DNA of 64,000 nt, from positions 2,356,001-2,420,000 of the forward strand of contig JAHRHY010000001.1 of assembly GCA_019671135.1 (NCBI GenBank). The letters run 5' to 3'. This DNA is from Linnemannia hyalina. Lineage: Eukaryota > Mortierellomycota > Mortierellomycetes > Mortierellales > Mortierellaceae. The notes under the pieces are model-generated. The model searched no databases. It was not told where the DNA came from and saw only the letters and a program-made list of their open reading frames with translations. Both the position numbers and the translations under genes were made by a program. Positions 23,831 to 35,224 of this stretch are shown here, one piece after another (positions within the stretch are counted from its first letter, which is position 1; each line of letters starts with the position of its first letter).

Positions 23831-25220
23831 CTGTGGATAGTTGATTGAAAAATCTGTACGGGCTCTTCATTTACGCAAAAGTAAGAAGCACCATCGAATG
23901 AAAAAAACCATCATTGATGTGTTGTCTCACCGTACCTCAGCCCATCGAAATTTTCTTTGTGCAACCATGATCGATTTTATTGACCGATCAACATCAAGCA
24001 CAGCATACAACGCCAACAAGATGAGAAATGGCGAGGCAGAAACATTGATTTGCTTTGCCATCACTTTGCTTCGCCATCACTTTGCTTTGCCATTACCCAC
24101 CATATTTTAATATTTTACATCTTTTTCAGAATGTTCTCTTTTTCATCCTATCCTCTCAACACCCCTTCCTCTTTCACTCATCGTCCATCAACGGGACATT
24201 TTGCTCAATCACTAAGTTGCGCCGTCTCAATTGTCAACACGGAATAACCCCACACAATTCTCTCTATACCCGAATTGTGAGCAGGGAAAAGGTTATCATC
24301 AACAGCTTGAACCGATGAGTAAAAGAGAAGCCGAGTCGTAGATTTTAAGAGTTCGATTACATATATATAAAAAAGAAGTTGGTTCTGCTCTGCATTTTTA
24401 TAACATAACTGAGTTTATCAAGGTTAAGTTGTGTACCTAATCCAGCGCTTTAATGCCAAGAGAACGGCTTGTGAACTCGAAGATGAGAATAGATAGTCGA
24501 AATCTGCTTTTCCGGCGAGGGGCGTGGGCTCTGAGCAATTTTTTTTTTGCTGATGTTGAGGAAAAAGGGGCCTCGAATACACACCCCTAAACACCTCGTT
24601 TTGCCCTTGTCTTGCCCTTTGTCCTGCCTTTGTCCTGTCTTTGCCTTTGTGTTCGCCTTGTAGTAACCGAAAGGTCAAGCCCCATCTGCCTGCCTGCCCC
24701 GTTCCAAATTCGCGACAATGGCAGTATGAGGAAAGCGACCATGGATGAGGTGGAACCATCGCTGGAAGATAAGGCTGACGGAGTGGCAAATAATTGGATC
24801 GGAGAGGTATGAGGAAATGTGTTCAGGAATCTCTGGTATAACGAAGGGGGATGGAGTGACACCTGCATGTGTGTGTATGATGTGTGTGTGTGTGTATGGG
24901 AAAATAGAGAAGGACTTCTTCGAAGATAAATGGGCGACGACACATTTTCATTGGGTGTGGATCGTGCAGAAAAATCCTTCCTTTTTGTTGTTGAGCAGTA
25001 AAGAAGATGAAAGATGATCGATTGTCAAGGGGAAAGAGGAGGGAATGTCGACTACTGCTGTAACGTTCCTCAACGGTCAAGGAGATTTGTTCGTGCAAAG
25101 AGCAGGCAGTTGGAAATAAAAAAGTACTTTTACGAGCAAGAAAGCTGGCGACTAACAAAAGAGAACAAAACAGTAAAGGCACAAATAATAAAGCTCCTTC
25201 CAGTTATTTATTTTGTTGGA
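23831..25220. other. Intergenic, low-complexity; no gene seen
   Basis: About 1.4 kb without a supported gene. It holds a 16-17 nt imperfect tandem repeat (CATCACTTTGCTTTGC-like, three copies) near 24047-24096, a CTTTGCCTTGTC-type pyrimidine repeat near 24600-24660, and a (TG)n stretch near 24866-24898. Open frames on either strand are short and overlapping. Confidence 0.5.
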
Positions 25221-27380
25221 CTAAGAGGACAAAACATACTTGATTTCATTCTCAGGCCACACAAAGTACGAGTGCCTCAGAGAAAGTCCCTCCAACGACT
25301 GTAATGGTGGTACAGACATGGACTCCATCTCCTTGACCATCTCCTTCACATCCTTCAATAGCCCTAAATTCCGGAGCTGACCCAGCACCTCGGTTACTGC
25401 TGAAACATCTCCAATTGCTTTCTTCTGAGGCACTTGCGCCACCTCAATTTTCTTTTCCTCATCACGTCGTTGCTGCCACTGCTTGACCTCCTTTTGTCTT
25501 GCCCACCTCGACCTGAAAGTGTGCCCTGATGGTATCATCCAGTCCAAGTCCACCTCCCTAACATTGTCGAGGACCCATGACGCATTATTCCCTGGCCTCA
25601 CATCTAGTCTCTGAAGGTGCTTCAGTCGACCTAGCAAACACAACCCGCCTTCCAGTTCCAGTCGGATCTTGGGACAGTCGAGGTCGTGGGTTATTTTCGT
25701 GCTCTGGCAGAAATGTGGAGTGCGAACCCTGAGCTCTTCTAGCATAGGAAACACGCGAGATATATATCCAAAGATAATCCGGCTCTGGACTGGCACTGTT
25801 GACATGAACTTGTTTGGTGCGTGGACTTCGACATGCAGGGTCTGGAGTCCTCGGCAGCGCCAAACGATTGGCTTTGGTCTTGTGGGTTCAGATGTGTACA
25901 GAGTAGCGGCAGCGGTGGCGGCGTACATGTCGATGTTGTCGTTTCCATAGATCCTGGTGCTATTACCGCTCTTGTTGTTGATGTTGTTCAGGGTGATGCT
26001 CGGGTCATCCAGTAGGAAATACCCTCCTCGGCGATGAATGTCCCAATCTTCCAGTCGAACAATCGTCTTGAGCGTCCTGAGATGCATTAGTTTGTCGGAT
26101 GTAGTGAGGATCTGATGCAGGAACAATGGTGCACCCTTAAGTTCTGACAAAAGGCAAGATGTTCCTGAACGCTGTGCTTTGGACAAAAGTTCCAGGGTTG
26201 TCAGACTGTTGTTGCTAGTGCGTAGTTCCAGATCTTTCAGTAGTGATGGTGAAGTGTCGAGTGCCCAGAGATTCCATTCCGAAAAGGATGAGGGCGAAGT
26301 GTAAATCTCTGACAGTGATTGGAGGACCTCGGGGGGTGTCCGTTGGTTGTGGGTTGAAATATGGATGGTATCCAGAGATATTGGAAGGGACTGGAGGTGG
26401 CGAAGAAATCGGAGCCAGTCATATCCGTGGACATCGTCCCCCGAGGGCATGGCGATCAGTTTGAGCAACTTCAGCTTGGGCGTGAACGTCAGCAGGTTCT
26501 CGAGACTGCCTTGGTCGAACCTGACGTTGTCCAAAACGAGTGACCGAAGCGCAAGAGGCTGTTGCTGTTGCTCCTGTTCTTGATCGATGGTAGTAGTGGT
26601 GGGCGGTGTCCAGGTCAACTCCACCTCCGGCGTTCCATGGATCTCATAGACCTCCAATAAAGGGCACTTGCTCAACAAAAGACCACCCAGACCAGCTATG
26701 ATATATCCTTGATCTGGCACCAAAATGGTCATCACAATCTTTGTCAGCGTGTTGGGGTACGGGAACCCTTGAGCTGCGTATTGCGAATAGGACATGTCGA
26801 GGATGATGTTAACTTCTTTGAGCGGGCCGAAATTGTATAGTACTGATGTTGTTGCTGTTACTGCTGTCGTCGTCGGCGATGATGACAGTGTTGCTGTTGT
26901 CGCCGTTGCTGAAGGTGCTGTTGCTATTGTTGTTGTCTGCCCCAGGCCATTTGTGACCATACTCCCACTTCCGCGCATGGTACGCCTCTGCGCATCCAAC
27001 CGCCGGTACTCCTCCTGCGAACGCTCAATCGCGTCATTCATCTCATGACCCATAATCCCCTCCGCCGGCTTAGCCAAGAAGCAATACGAGAACCGGGCAG
27101 CGCCAACCAGCTTCGCAGACAAGGTGTGCATTCTCTCCTTGCTCCAGGAAGTGTCCCAAACAACGCTGCGGAGGAATCGGGCTTGATTTAGAAGGTGCCA
27201 TTGGCGACAGACATAGACGACGGAGTGACGGAGGGTGTATTCGTTGAGAAAGGAGAATATGTGTTCGAGGATTTCTGGGATGTCGAGGGGGAATGGTGTG
27301 CGACGAATGCTGGTTGTGGTGTTTGCGCTGCTGGTAGTGATAGGTTGTTTTTTGGTGAATGAGTTCCTGAAGAATTTCAT
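25221..27380 (-). CDS. F-box protein, family A (719 aa)
   Basis: Single exon read from 27380 to 25221, 719 aa. ATG 27380 (MKFFRNSFTKK) is preferred over the open frame further upstream because family members start with this short basic segment. A Thr/Ser-rich linker follows, then the F-box at about residues 31-75 (PLDIPEILEHIFSFL ... VCRQWHLLNQARFLRSVVW). The rest is a leucine-rich fold with low-complexity Thr and Gln inserts. Conserved family-A blocks are VQSRIIFGYISRVFPMLEEL, LEGGLCLLGRLKHLQRL, VDLDWMIPSG and the C-terminal LRNLGLLKDVKEMVKEM with LEGLSLRHSYF. The predicted role is an SCF substrate adaptor of unknown target. It is the first of a run of same-strand family-A copies up to 34400 and appears intact. 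Confidence 0.85.
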   Translation of the reverse strand: MKFFRNSFTKKQPITTSSANTTTSIRRTPFPLDIPEILEHIFSFLNEYTLRHSVVYVCRQWHLLNQARFLRSVVWDTSWSKERMHTLSAKLVGAARFSYCFLAKPAEGIMGHEMNDAIERSQEEYRRLDAQRRTMRGSGSMVTNGLGQTTTIATAPSATATTATLSSSPTTTAVTATTSVLYNFGPLKEVNIILDMSYSQYAAQGFPYPNTLTKIVMTILVPDQGYIIAGLGGLLLSKCPLLEVYEIHGTPEVELTWTPPTTTTIDQEQEQQQQPLALRSLVLDNVRFDQGSLENLLTFTPKLKLLKLIAMPSGDDVHGYDWLRFLRHLQSLPISLDTIHISTHNQRTPPEVLQSLSEIYTSPSSFSEWNLWALDTSPSLLKDLELRTSNNSLTTLELLSKAQRSGTSCLLSELKGAPLFLHQILTTSDKLMHLRTLKTIVRLEDWDIHRRGGYFLLDDPSITLNNINNKSGNSTRIYGNDNIDMYAATAAATLYTSEPTRPKPIVWRCRGLQTLHVEVHAPNKFMSTVPVQSRIIFGYISRVFPMLEELRVRTPHFCQSTKITHDLDCPKIRLELEGGLCLLGRLKHLQRLDVRPGNNASWVLDNVREVDLDWMIPSGHTFRSRWARQKEVKQWQQRRDEEKKIEVAQVPQKKAIGDVSAVTEVLGQLRNLGLLKDVKEMVKEMESMSVPPLQSLEGLSLRHSYFVWPENEIKYVLSS

Positions 27381-28001
27381 ACTGCTTGTTGCTGGAGAAA
27401 AATGGGAGTGAAAGTAGAGAAGGAAGGGAGGCGCAAGGGTTGTGGAAAGAAAGGAAAGGAAAAAGGAGAAAGGAAAGTCGATCGATGACGAGTGTGCGTG
27501 TGACTTTGTGGCGTCTAGTCCGAAATCCTCTCGAAGCACGAAAGGAACCTGGCGTGCATTCATTTAGAGTTCAGATAACCTGGGAAAAAGAAAAAAAAAA
27601 CTACGCGGGAAAGAAGGCAATAGGTTTGAGCTCACCGACAAGTAAAAAAGATCATATCATTACTTTACCCGGCTATTAACAGTCAGGGAAGAGGAAGACA
27701 GAGAGCCCTTCAAGGAAGACGAACGAATGATTACAGATGAGCGCAATGTAAGGAATGGAATCAAGTCAATTCGATATGGGCGCTTCTTGGAGATAGAAGC
27801 AAGAATGTCGGGTCCAGTGTGTAGTGCGGTGAAGACCTCGTGTTCGTTACTCTTTTTCACAAACCATTGACCCCTTTCTCCTTTCTTCTTTCACTGTTTG
27901 TCCTTCGTATATTCTGCGCAATAGCCGTAGCCCTCCTTGAGATCTCTGTCTTTTGTCCATTTACCCTATGCCATCAACACTCCAGTGCAATGCATATTTA
28001 T
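27381..28001. other. Spacer between tandem family-A F-box genes
   Basis: Contains the leader of the 25221-27380 gene and the 3' flank of the next gene. A-rich run near 27590-27602. No coding region is supported. Confidence 0.45.
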
Positions 28002-30335
28002 TCATGTTTTCAGACTATCCTTAATGCGTTCATTGAAGCCCAGGAGCTGCTTCCATGCACCGGCGCTAGTGTGCAGATGACAGCAGCGCTTGATCTCACT
28101 CTCGGGCTGCGCAAAGTGATGGTGGCCAAGAGAAAGTCCCTCTAGAGATGGTAGAGGGATGAACGATTTCGACTCGTCAATCTCCTTGATCATCTCCTCG
28201 ACATCACTCAAGAGCCCTAGGTCCCTGAGCTGACGCAACACGTCGGTATTCGGCGAGACAGCAGCACCATTACCGCCTGAAGAAATTGCTCTCTCTTCTT
28301 CTCCCTTCCTCTGACCCTGTTCCCTCCGTAACCGACGTGTCTCCGATACGTCCTCCTGAATCCGCTGCCACTGCCACGGCCACGCCTTAACTTTCTCCCT
28401 CCGCTTCTCCGTACATTTTCTCTTGCGACCCGAGGGCACCATCCAGTTCATATCGCTCTCCTCAAAATTGATGCCCGACGACGACGTCCTGTTCCAAACC
28501 AGCCTCAGTCTCTCCAAATACTTCAACCGGCTAAGCAAACACAGCCCACCTTCGAGCTGCAAGCACAGCTTAGGCGAGTAGCTCCTACTCTCCCTCTGCA
28601 TGATACATTCTCTAGGTATCTGGACCTGGAGTTCCTCCAGTAGAGGGAACACACGCGAGATGTATCCAAAGATGATACGGCTATGGGCAGGATTATTCAG
28701 ATGATAGTCTCCAAGTGCATGAATCTCGACATGAAGGGTTCGAAGGCCTTGACATCTCCATACCTTCGGAGGTCCTGTGGGTGCACATATTTCCGGGGGA
28801 CGGATCCCGCGGTGCGGATTCTCCGGCAGGATATATCCTTCTCGATGGTGGATATCGAAATCTTCCAGCCGGGCAATAGTCTTTAGTGTCTTGAGGTGCA
28901 GCAGTGTGTTCTCGTTGTCGGGCGAGGTCAAGAAGACGTGGAGGACTTCGGGGGCATTCTTGAGGTCATACTGGCAACAGTGATCTCTGACTGAACGTCG
29001 GCATGAAGGAGGTTGAGAATATACCTCCAGGGTCGTCAACCGGTCAGTGTATATTTCCAGGTCCTTCAGCAGCTGTGTTGAAATGTCGTGCGCCAAGAGA
29101 TTCCATTCCGACAGAGCCGAGGTGCAGGCATCCAGGATCCTGTGAGAAATATCATCTGACATGGGTTCTGTGAGAGACGAGAGGTGGATGGCGTCGAGGG
29201 ATATCGGAAGCGACAGAAGGTGGTCGAGGAGTCGAGTCCAGTCATAGGGCGTGTTGTACCAAGACATGCCAATCACCTTCAAAACCTTCAGCTTGGGTGT
29301 AGCAGCTAATAGTGTCTCCAAGCTCGCCTGTGGGATCTTGGTGTTGTAGAGGATAAAAGTCCGAAGTGCAAGAGGATACTGGTGCTGGTGATAGTCCGCA
29401 ACTTCAGGCGTCCACAAAAGACTCAGGTCCGGGGTGTCATGCGCCTCAAAGTGTCCCAGATGAGGACAGCTCCGCAAAATGTCGGCGAAAGGAATGACAA
29501 GATTGAACTTCCAGTAATCAACCTTGAGAACAAACTTGGTCAACGTGCTGGGGTAAGGAAAGGTATTGTAGATGGCTTGTTCGGAAATGTTGTCGATTGT
29601 GAAGTATAGTTCCTGAAGGGGACTGAATCTGCGCAGAGTTGTTGCTGTAGTCGACTTTGTTGTAAGTTTTGGTGTCCCCCTTTTCCTGTCCGCAGCTGCA
29701 CTACCCACCGCTCGTCTAGTCTCCTTCATTTCCGCCTGTTTCCGGTACTGTTCCTGTGAGTGCGCAAAGATCTTTGCCACAGCGTCATGAATGTTCGGGT
29801 CTGACTCCTTCTCAAGGTAACAAAAGAATCGAGCAGCCCCAACCAGCCGCAAAGGGACAGTGTCCAACCTTGCCTGACTCCGAGAGCAGCTATCCCAGAC
29901 GACACTGCGAGGAATAGTGCCTTGAAGGACATAGTACCATTGTCGGCAGACGAGAGTCACATTCTGGATAAGGGTCTGGTCATCGAGGTAGAAGAATATC
30001 TGGGAGAGGAGTTCGGGGAGCTTTAGGGCTTGGACTGTTGATCGGCTGGGTCGTTGGGTGTGAGTAGGCGACGATGGTTCTGTTGGCGGTGGGTGAAGGG
30101 TTTCCAGTGTTGACCTGCTGGAGCGCCGAGTAAGTGATGGTTGTGGTGTCGGCTGTAAGAGTGGTTGTGTTGGTAGTGAGGGTATTAGTAATGGTGAAGA
30201 CGATGATGGTGAGAGCGGCGATGGTTTCTTTGTTATCGTTCTTGGTGATAGCTCCGTTGTTGTCGTTCTTGATGGTTCCGTTGTTGTTGTTCTTGCTTTC
30301 GGTTTTCTCGAAAACGCCCCTGTGAAAAAGCTCAT
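28002..30335 (-). CDS. F-box protein, family A (777 aa)
   Basis: Single exon from ATG 30335 (MSFFTGAFSRKPK) to a stop at 28002, 777 aa. It has the longest N-terminal linker of the group, a Thr/Ser/Pro-rich segment of about 90 residues with repeated RTTTTE-like units. The F-box lies near residues 103-148 (LKLPELLSQIFFYLDDQ ... VCRQWYYVLQGTIPRSVVW). Downstream blocks match its neighbours: HSRIIFGYISRVFPLLEEL, LEGGLCLLSRLKYLERL, DMNWMVPSG, LRDLGLLSDVEEMIKEI and LEGLSLGHHHFAQPE. It is presumed an SCF receptor. The open frame is uninterrupted over 2.3 kb, so it is likely functional. Confidence 0.85.
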   Translation of the reverse strand: MSFFTGAFSRKPKARTTTTEPSRTTTTELSPRTITKKPSPLSPSSSSPLLIPSLPTQPLLQPTPQPSLTRRSSRSTLETLHPPPTEPSSPTHTQRPSRSTVQALKLPELLSQIFFYLDDQTLIQNVTLVCRQWYYVLQGTIPRSVVWDSCSRSQARLDTVPLRLVGAARFFCYLEKESDPNIHDAVAKIFAHSQEQYRKQAEMKETRRAVGSAAADRKRGTPKLTTKSTTATTLRRFSPLQELYFTIDNISEQAIYNTFPYPSTLTKFVLKVDYWKFNLVIPFADILRSCPHLGHFEAHDTPDLSLLWTPEVADYHQHQYPLALRTFILYNTKIPQASLETLLAATPKLKVLKVIGMSWYNTPYDWTRLLDHLLSLPISLDAIHLSSLTEPMSDDISHRILDACTSALSEWNLLAHDISTQLLKDLEIYTDRLTTLEVYSQPPSCRRSVRDHCCQYDLKNAPEVLHVFLTSPDNENTLLHLKTLKTIARLEDFDIHHREGYILPENPHRGIRPPEICAPTGPPKVWRCQGLRTLHVEIHALGDYHLNNPAHSRIIFGYISRVFPLLEELQVQIPRECIMQRESRSYSPKLCLQLEGGLCLLSRLKYLERLRLVWNRTSSSGINFEESDMNWMVPSGRKRKCTEKRREKVKAWPWQWQRIQEDVSETRRLRREQGQRKGEEERAISSGGNGAAVSPNTDVLRQLRDLGLLSDVEEMIKEIDESKSFIPLPSLEGLSLGHHHFAQPESEIKRCCHLHTSAGAWKQLLGFNERIKDSLKT

Positions 30336-30705
30336 GTCGTTACTTTTGGTATTTTTATTTCCTGAAGAAAGGGAAGGTTGAGAATGCGGTGACAGGGATG
30401 AGAAAAGTGAAAGAAGAAAGGGAGAAGAAGTAAAAAGAAGTAAAAAGAAGAAAGAGAAAAGTAAAAGAGGAGAAAAGTGAAAAGTGAAAAGAAGAACTAG
30501 AGATGGCGACCAACAACAAAATTGTAATATTTAAAATTTGAGTCGACAAATATCAGATATTAGCACCGCCTCCTTTTGTTTTTGCCCCAGTCCAGGGAAT
30601 AAAGAGAAAAACAAAAGAAGCCAGAAAGAAGGAACAAAAAAGAACTGGCGTTGAAATAAAAGAAGGCGAAACATAGGACAACAAATGATATTTTTATTCG
30701 AAAAG
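30336..30705. other. Purine-rich promoter/spacer region
   Basis: A strongly purine-rich + strand (AAAGAAGTAAAAAGAAG-like) lies directly upstream of the minus-strand gene at 28002-30335, so its sense strand has a pyrimidine-rich leader like other genes here. No gene is supported. Confidence 0.45.
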
Positions 30706-31517
30706 TTACCAAAGGCCGAACCCAAGCTTGGGCTTTGGGAACAACTGGTTGAGCGCCTTTTCGGGCCTCTGTAAAATGGGGTATACGAAAGACAACCCTG
30801 TCAGTGACGGGAACGGGACCAACGAACCGCCGTCGATCTCGTTGATCGCCTCCTCGACATCCATCAACAGTCCCAGGTTCCGAAACTGATCCCGCACCTC
30901 GGCATCCAATGAACCGTCTTTGTCTCCAGAACCATCACCATCATCCTGCTGCTGCTGCGCCTGATCACACTGATCCTCTACAAGTCGTAGACTCTGCCAA
31001 GACGCAATCTCCTGCTGTCGTAATTCCTTGAACTTGTCGCTCCGTCCAGATGGTACAATCCAGTTCAGATCCATTTCCTGACATAATCCTGTAATCCCTC
31101 CTCCCGCCGCATACACCCTCAGTCTCTGCAAGTATCTCAGTCGGCCAAGTAAACAGAATCCACCCTCCAGCTGCATGCAAAGTTTGGCGGCGTAGATATG
31201 TTCGGGTGCCCTGTTGACAATGAAGTAAGGAAGTAAATCTCCAGATCCTTCAGATATGGAGCCACCCTGGTGATATATCCAAACACAATGCGACTCTGTA
31301 CCCGCCTCTTCATCGATGACATAAGATCCTGGAGGTTAATGTGCAATACCCGAAGATTGCGACACCGCCATATCCCAGGAGAGGTCGAAGGTTCCTGGGG
31401 AGCGGGCGAGAAACTTGTGTCGAATGGTTGTCCTCGTCCAAAGACATCCATGTCCTGGTATAAAACGCCTGTCTTCAGGCTCCTGAGATTCGCCGCAAAG
31501 GGAGAGTTGGAAAACAT
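30706..31517 (-). pseudogene. 5'-truncated, frameshifted family-A F-box gene
   Basis: The segment from 31517 reads NLRSLKTGVLYQDMDVF, GIWRCRNLRVLHINLQD and QSRIVFGYITRVAPYLKDLE. The frame is lost near 31200-31215, and a second frame resumes with LCMQLEGGFCLLGRLRYLQRL, DLNWIVPSG, FRNLGLLMDVEEAINEI and LTGLSFVYPILQRPEK to the stop at 30706. The F-box half is missing. Its closest relative in the window is the intact gene at 32330-34400 (GIWRCRDLRVLHINLRD, SRIVYGYISKVVPHLEELE), so it is probably a decayed local tandem duplicate. Confidence 0.8.
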
Positions 31518-32329
31518 ATAGATATGCTATGGGTATGATATGTATGGAGAAAAGAGTAAGAAAAAATGTACGGAAAAGGGTATAATATGGGAAAGAGAGT
31601 GTGGGAAAGAGTATGAAGTATGAAAAAGAGAAAGGCAAGGGTACAAAAAGATCTCACATACGTTCCTCGACTTCTGGATCCACAGGCACATAACGACGAA
31701 GGAACAATATGTTTCTCAATGGTAACGGGATGCAATGACGTCCTTTTCTTGGTCACTACATTCCCCGCATCTAAGAAAAACCTTTCCGCCTCAACCGAGG
31801 AACTTGCATCGAAAGGAACTGCTGGGCTAGAATCGACAGAACCTTGTATTTTTTAGAATGCTTAGCCTACCAGCTGAGCGGATTTTGACGGTATTTTTCC
31901 AGTCGATCCGGAAGGGCAACAGAGTACTCGTTATATTGACCGAGTTCCTCTTGAGCGGCTCGAGTAGCTGCACAAGGTCCAGGGTTTCTTCTTTGGACTC
32001 ATTAGCAGATGAATCCGGCTCATATGCTCCACTCTGCCCTTTATCATCCGCCAACATCGCCACAACCTGTCACTCGAGTATGGTCCTACGCGATCGCCCA
32101 GTTGACCCTGAACCACTTCCTGCAAAGCCATGGTCTCAAAAAGGGAATAGTTCTTCCACCCTGCACAGAGATAGGTCGCAAGAGCCACGGTGTCTTTAAT
32201 GCCGGTCAATGGCCAGCGTGTCCTAATATGGTGAGTGAGACTGTAGTAATCAAAGAAGTCAGAGTTCCCGACAAAAATCTCTTGTGCGATACATTTGTTC
32301 TTTATTGCTGCAAATGGGAGATACGAAGT
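31518..32329. other. Unassigned spacer with coding-like minus-strand stretch
   Basis: From about 32270 to 31930 the minus strand has an open, protein-like composition (SDFFDYYSLTHHIRTRWPL, then ALATYLCAGWKNYSLFETMA). An overlapping frame down to about 31840 is acidic (SSANESKEETLDLVQLLEPL). I recognise no family. No start, splice pattern or F-box motif could be assigned. It may be a gene relic. Confidence 0.3.
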
Positions 32330-34400
32330 TTAAGTGAGGGAGGAGAATATTTCCTTCAGCACCTTCTCGGGCGCTTGTAACATGGGATGTTCAAAGGACA
32401 ATCCTGTCAGAGACGGGAATGGAACCAAAGATCCTGCGTCGATTTTTGTGATCATCTCCGCAACCTCGCGTAGCAGCCCCAGGCTTCGAAACTGGTCCCG
32501 CAGCTCGTTATCCAATGGATCGCCGTTGTCTCCAGTAACATGGGCATCATCCTTCTGCTCCTGATCCTGCGCCCGAAACCTTTCCTCCTCCTCCACGAGC
32601 TGTTGTTGTTGCCAAGACTCAACCTCCAGTTGTTTTTTCTCCTTGAAATCGTCACCACGTCCTTCCGGCACCATCCAGTTCAGATCCACTTTCTTACAAG
32701 ATGCCGTAGTCTTCCCTTCAGCAGAAATCACGCTCAGTCTCCGCAAATGCCTCAGTCGACCCAGCAAGCAGAACCCGCCCTCCAGAACCATCGGTATCCT
32801 GTAATTGTTTTGAGATCCGGAGACGAAGGATCCTTCAGGGGTGTTGTAATAAGGGTAAAATATCTCGAGCTCTTCCAAATGTGGGACGACCTTGGAAATG
32901 TATCCGTACACGATGCGACTCTGTTGCCGCCTCTTTAGCGAGGCTATTGGGTCTCGGAGGTTGATGTGTAGGACGCGAAGATCGCGGCAACGCCATATCC
33001 CAGAGCAAGTTGGAGATCCCTGGAGTGCCGGCGGGAGTACGTCCACGGCTTGTTTGTTTCGGTTGGAGTATCGTCCTCGGCGGTAGAGATCCATGTCCTG
33101 ATGAAAAATTCCTGCCTTCAAAGTCATCAGGTGCACCGCATGGGAAGATTCGCATAGGAACTTGAACAGTAGTCTTGAGGCCATGATAATCTCGTCTGGG
33201 CTCTTTTCGTCATTAACACGGCCACCCTTCCGCCGCCAATAAAGCTCCAGTGTCGTCAGCGAAGGGGTATGTACTTCCAGTTCCTTCAATAGCGAGGGTG
33301 ACATGTGAGCCGCCCACAAGTTCCACTCTGATGTGACTGGATATAACTCAAACACTTGTTGCTGAACACCCCGCGGCCAGGGTAGCTCATGGATGGAGAT
33401 ATGAAAGGTTTCGAGGTCAATGGGAAGGGTTTTGATGCGGTGGAACAGTGTTGGCAGGTGGAGTCTCGAGCTGGCCATAGAAATCAGCTTGAGCGCTTTC
33501 AAATGCGGTGATGAAGTCAGGAGGTATTCAAGTCTGTCATGGTCTATGGTGGCGTGGTTCAGGGTAAGAGATCGAAGAGCCAAACTCCCCTGCGGCACCG
33601 TCGGTTCATCCCACAACAGATAAAGTCTGTCGGTGTGCTGTGCCTCGACAATAAGGACTTCCAGTAACGAACACTGGGACAGAATCCTGCTAAGGTTGAG
33701 GTGCTGGCTCCCAGATGATCGGATATGAAGGGCGATATTTGTCAGGGTTTGTGGATAAGGGAATGCGTTAAAGGGGCCGCTGGGGTAAGAACGAATGTCG
33801 ATGACCATTTCTCTGAGGGGTGAAAAGGTATAGATGGTTGGTTTGAGTTTGTGCGCTGGGGTCCGGCTCCGTTTCTTTGATTGCTTCTGAAATTCGTCCT
33901 GGCTGCTGTTAACGATATCCCCGAAGTTTGGCCTTGATGGGTCATACCGATCTAAAGTAAAGGAAAGTAAAAGGAGCATGTCAATTGAAGAACGTATTCT
34001 CCACGCACTCATAAAAGACACAGCAAAAAATATCATGTGCAGGATCTCCATCATTTGGTATCGCAGACAACATCGACACACATTTCTCACCTCGGACCAC
34101 ATCATTTCCAGTCAAATAACAGTAGAGCCGGCTAGCCCCTGTCAGTCGAAGGACCGCGAGCTCCGGTTTTTCCTGTCCCATTCTGTAGCTGTAGTAGACG
34201 GTGCGTGGGAACCGATTCACGTTTATGTAGCACCATTGACGACATACAAGGACAGCAGTCGTGCGGAGAGTAAAGTCGTCCGTGAAGAAGAATATGCGCT
34301 CAAGGATCTCGGGAATGTCGATTGGTGATGGTTTTGTCCTAACCGGTTGATTGAGGGGCTGGTGTGTTGTTCTTGAGAATAGTTTTCTGAGTGATTTCAT
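32330..34400 (-). CDS. F-box protein, family A (643 aa, one intron)
   Basis: Exon 1 is 34400-34091 and exon 2 is 33951-32330, with a phase-1 GT-AG intron of 139 nt (donor GTGAGA, acceptor TTTAG), giving 643 aa. The start MKSLRKLFSRTT resembles its neighbours' basic N termini. The F-box spans about residues 26-70 (PIDIPEILERIFFFTDD ... VCRQWCYINVNRFPRTVYY). Later blocks include SRIVYGYISKVVPHLEELE, LEGGFCLLGRLRHLRRL, VDLNWMVPEG, FRSLGLLREVAEMITKI and LTGLSFEHPML. Other intact family-A genes here lack an intron. Predicted SCF substrate receptor, substrate unknown. Confidence 0.85.
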
Positions 34401-35224
34401 GATGTTGAGGTGAAGTAAGGGTTGAAGGGATAAAGCGAAGGGAAAAAAGAGAAATGAAAGGAAGAGAGTAGAAAGAGAGGGACTAAATGAGAAAGAAGGA
34501 TCATCAGTGATAGCTCAAAGTCGAAAAAACTATGTAGTTCCTTTTTGACAAACCTAATTATTAGTCCTGCTAATTCTTAGTCTTGCTAATTCTTAGGCAA
34601 GAATAAAAATTGAGAGCCCCTCGGGACGAAGCTCGGCGCATAAAGTCAGGTTATATGGAGTGTTCGAGGTGCCAGGGTAGAGTATAAGCAAGAAGATCAA
34701 CCGAGGATCCGTTACTTGGCTTGCTCGTCGCAGACAGTGACCATGATCTTCCTCTTTTACCCTATCACTTTATCTGACCGTCTTCTGTTCAAACGAGCAA
34801 CAGCCATGGCGCGATATTGTGGTGGTGCTGCTCACACACAAAACAAGCAAACAAACTAGGAAATTGGCAAATGGCACATGGTCATGGCGAAGGTGTCAGG
34901 GAGGGGTGCTATTGTGTCTGTCCGGTAACATAGCATGGCCTTTCGTTTTTTCTCTCCTTCCCTTCACACTCCTTGCACTGCACTCGCCTACTTTTCTTTA
35001 TTCTTTACCCCTTTCACACCTGTCCCTCGCCCTCTCCCATATCCTCTAGCTACATCCTTCTCTCTTTTCCTCCATTCACTTTTCTCATTCTTCAACCTCT
35101 TCTTTTCAAAAACCGAATTCGCGACATCACCAACAACACTTTTTTTTGGACATTAGCCGATTTCATCACCACTCACCGACAAAACACATCATTGCCCACT
35201 CGCTGCCTCTGAATCAGTTACAGG
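34401..35224. other. Divergent promoter region
   Basis: An 824-bp gap between the minus-strand F-box gene and the plus-strand coiled-coil/LRR gene. A short direct repeat (TCCTGCTAATTCTTAG / TCTTGCTAATTCTTAG) lies near 34564-34597. The last 250 bases are pyrimidine-rich and form the leader of the next gene. No coding region is supported. Confidence 0.5.
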
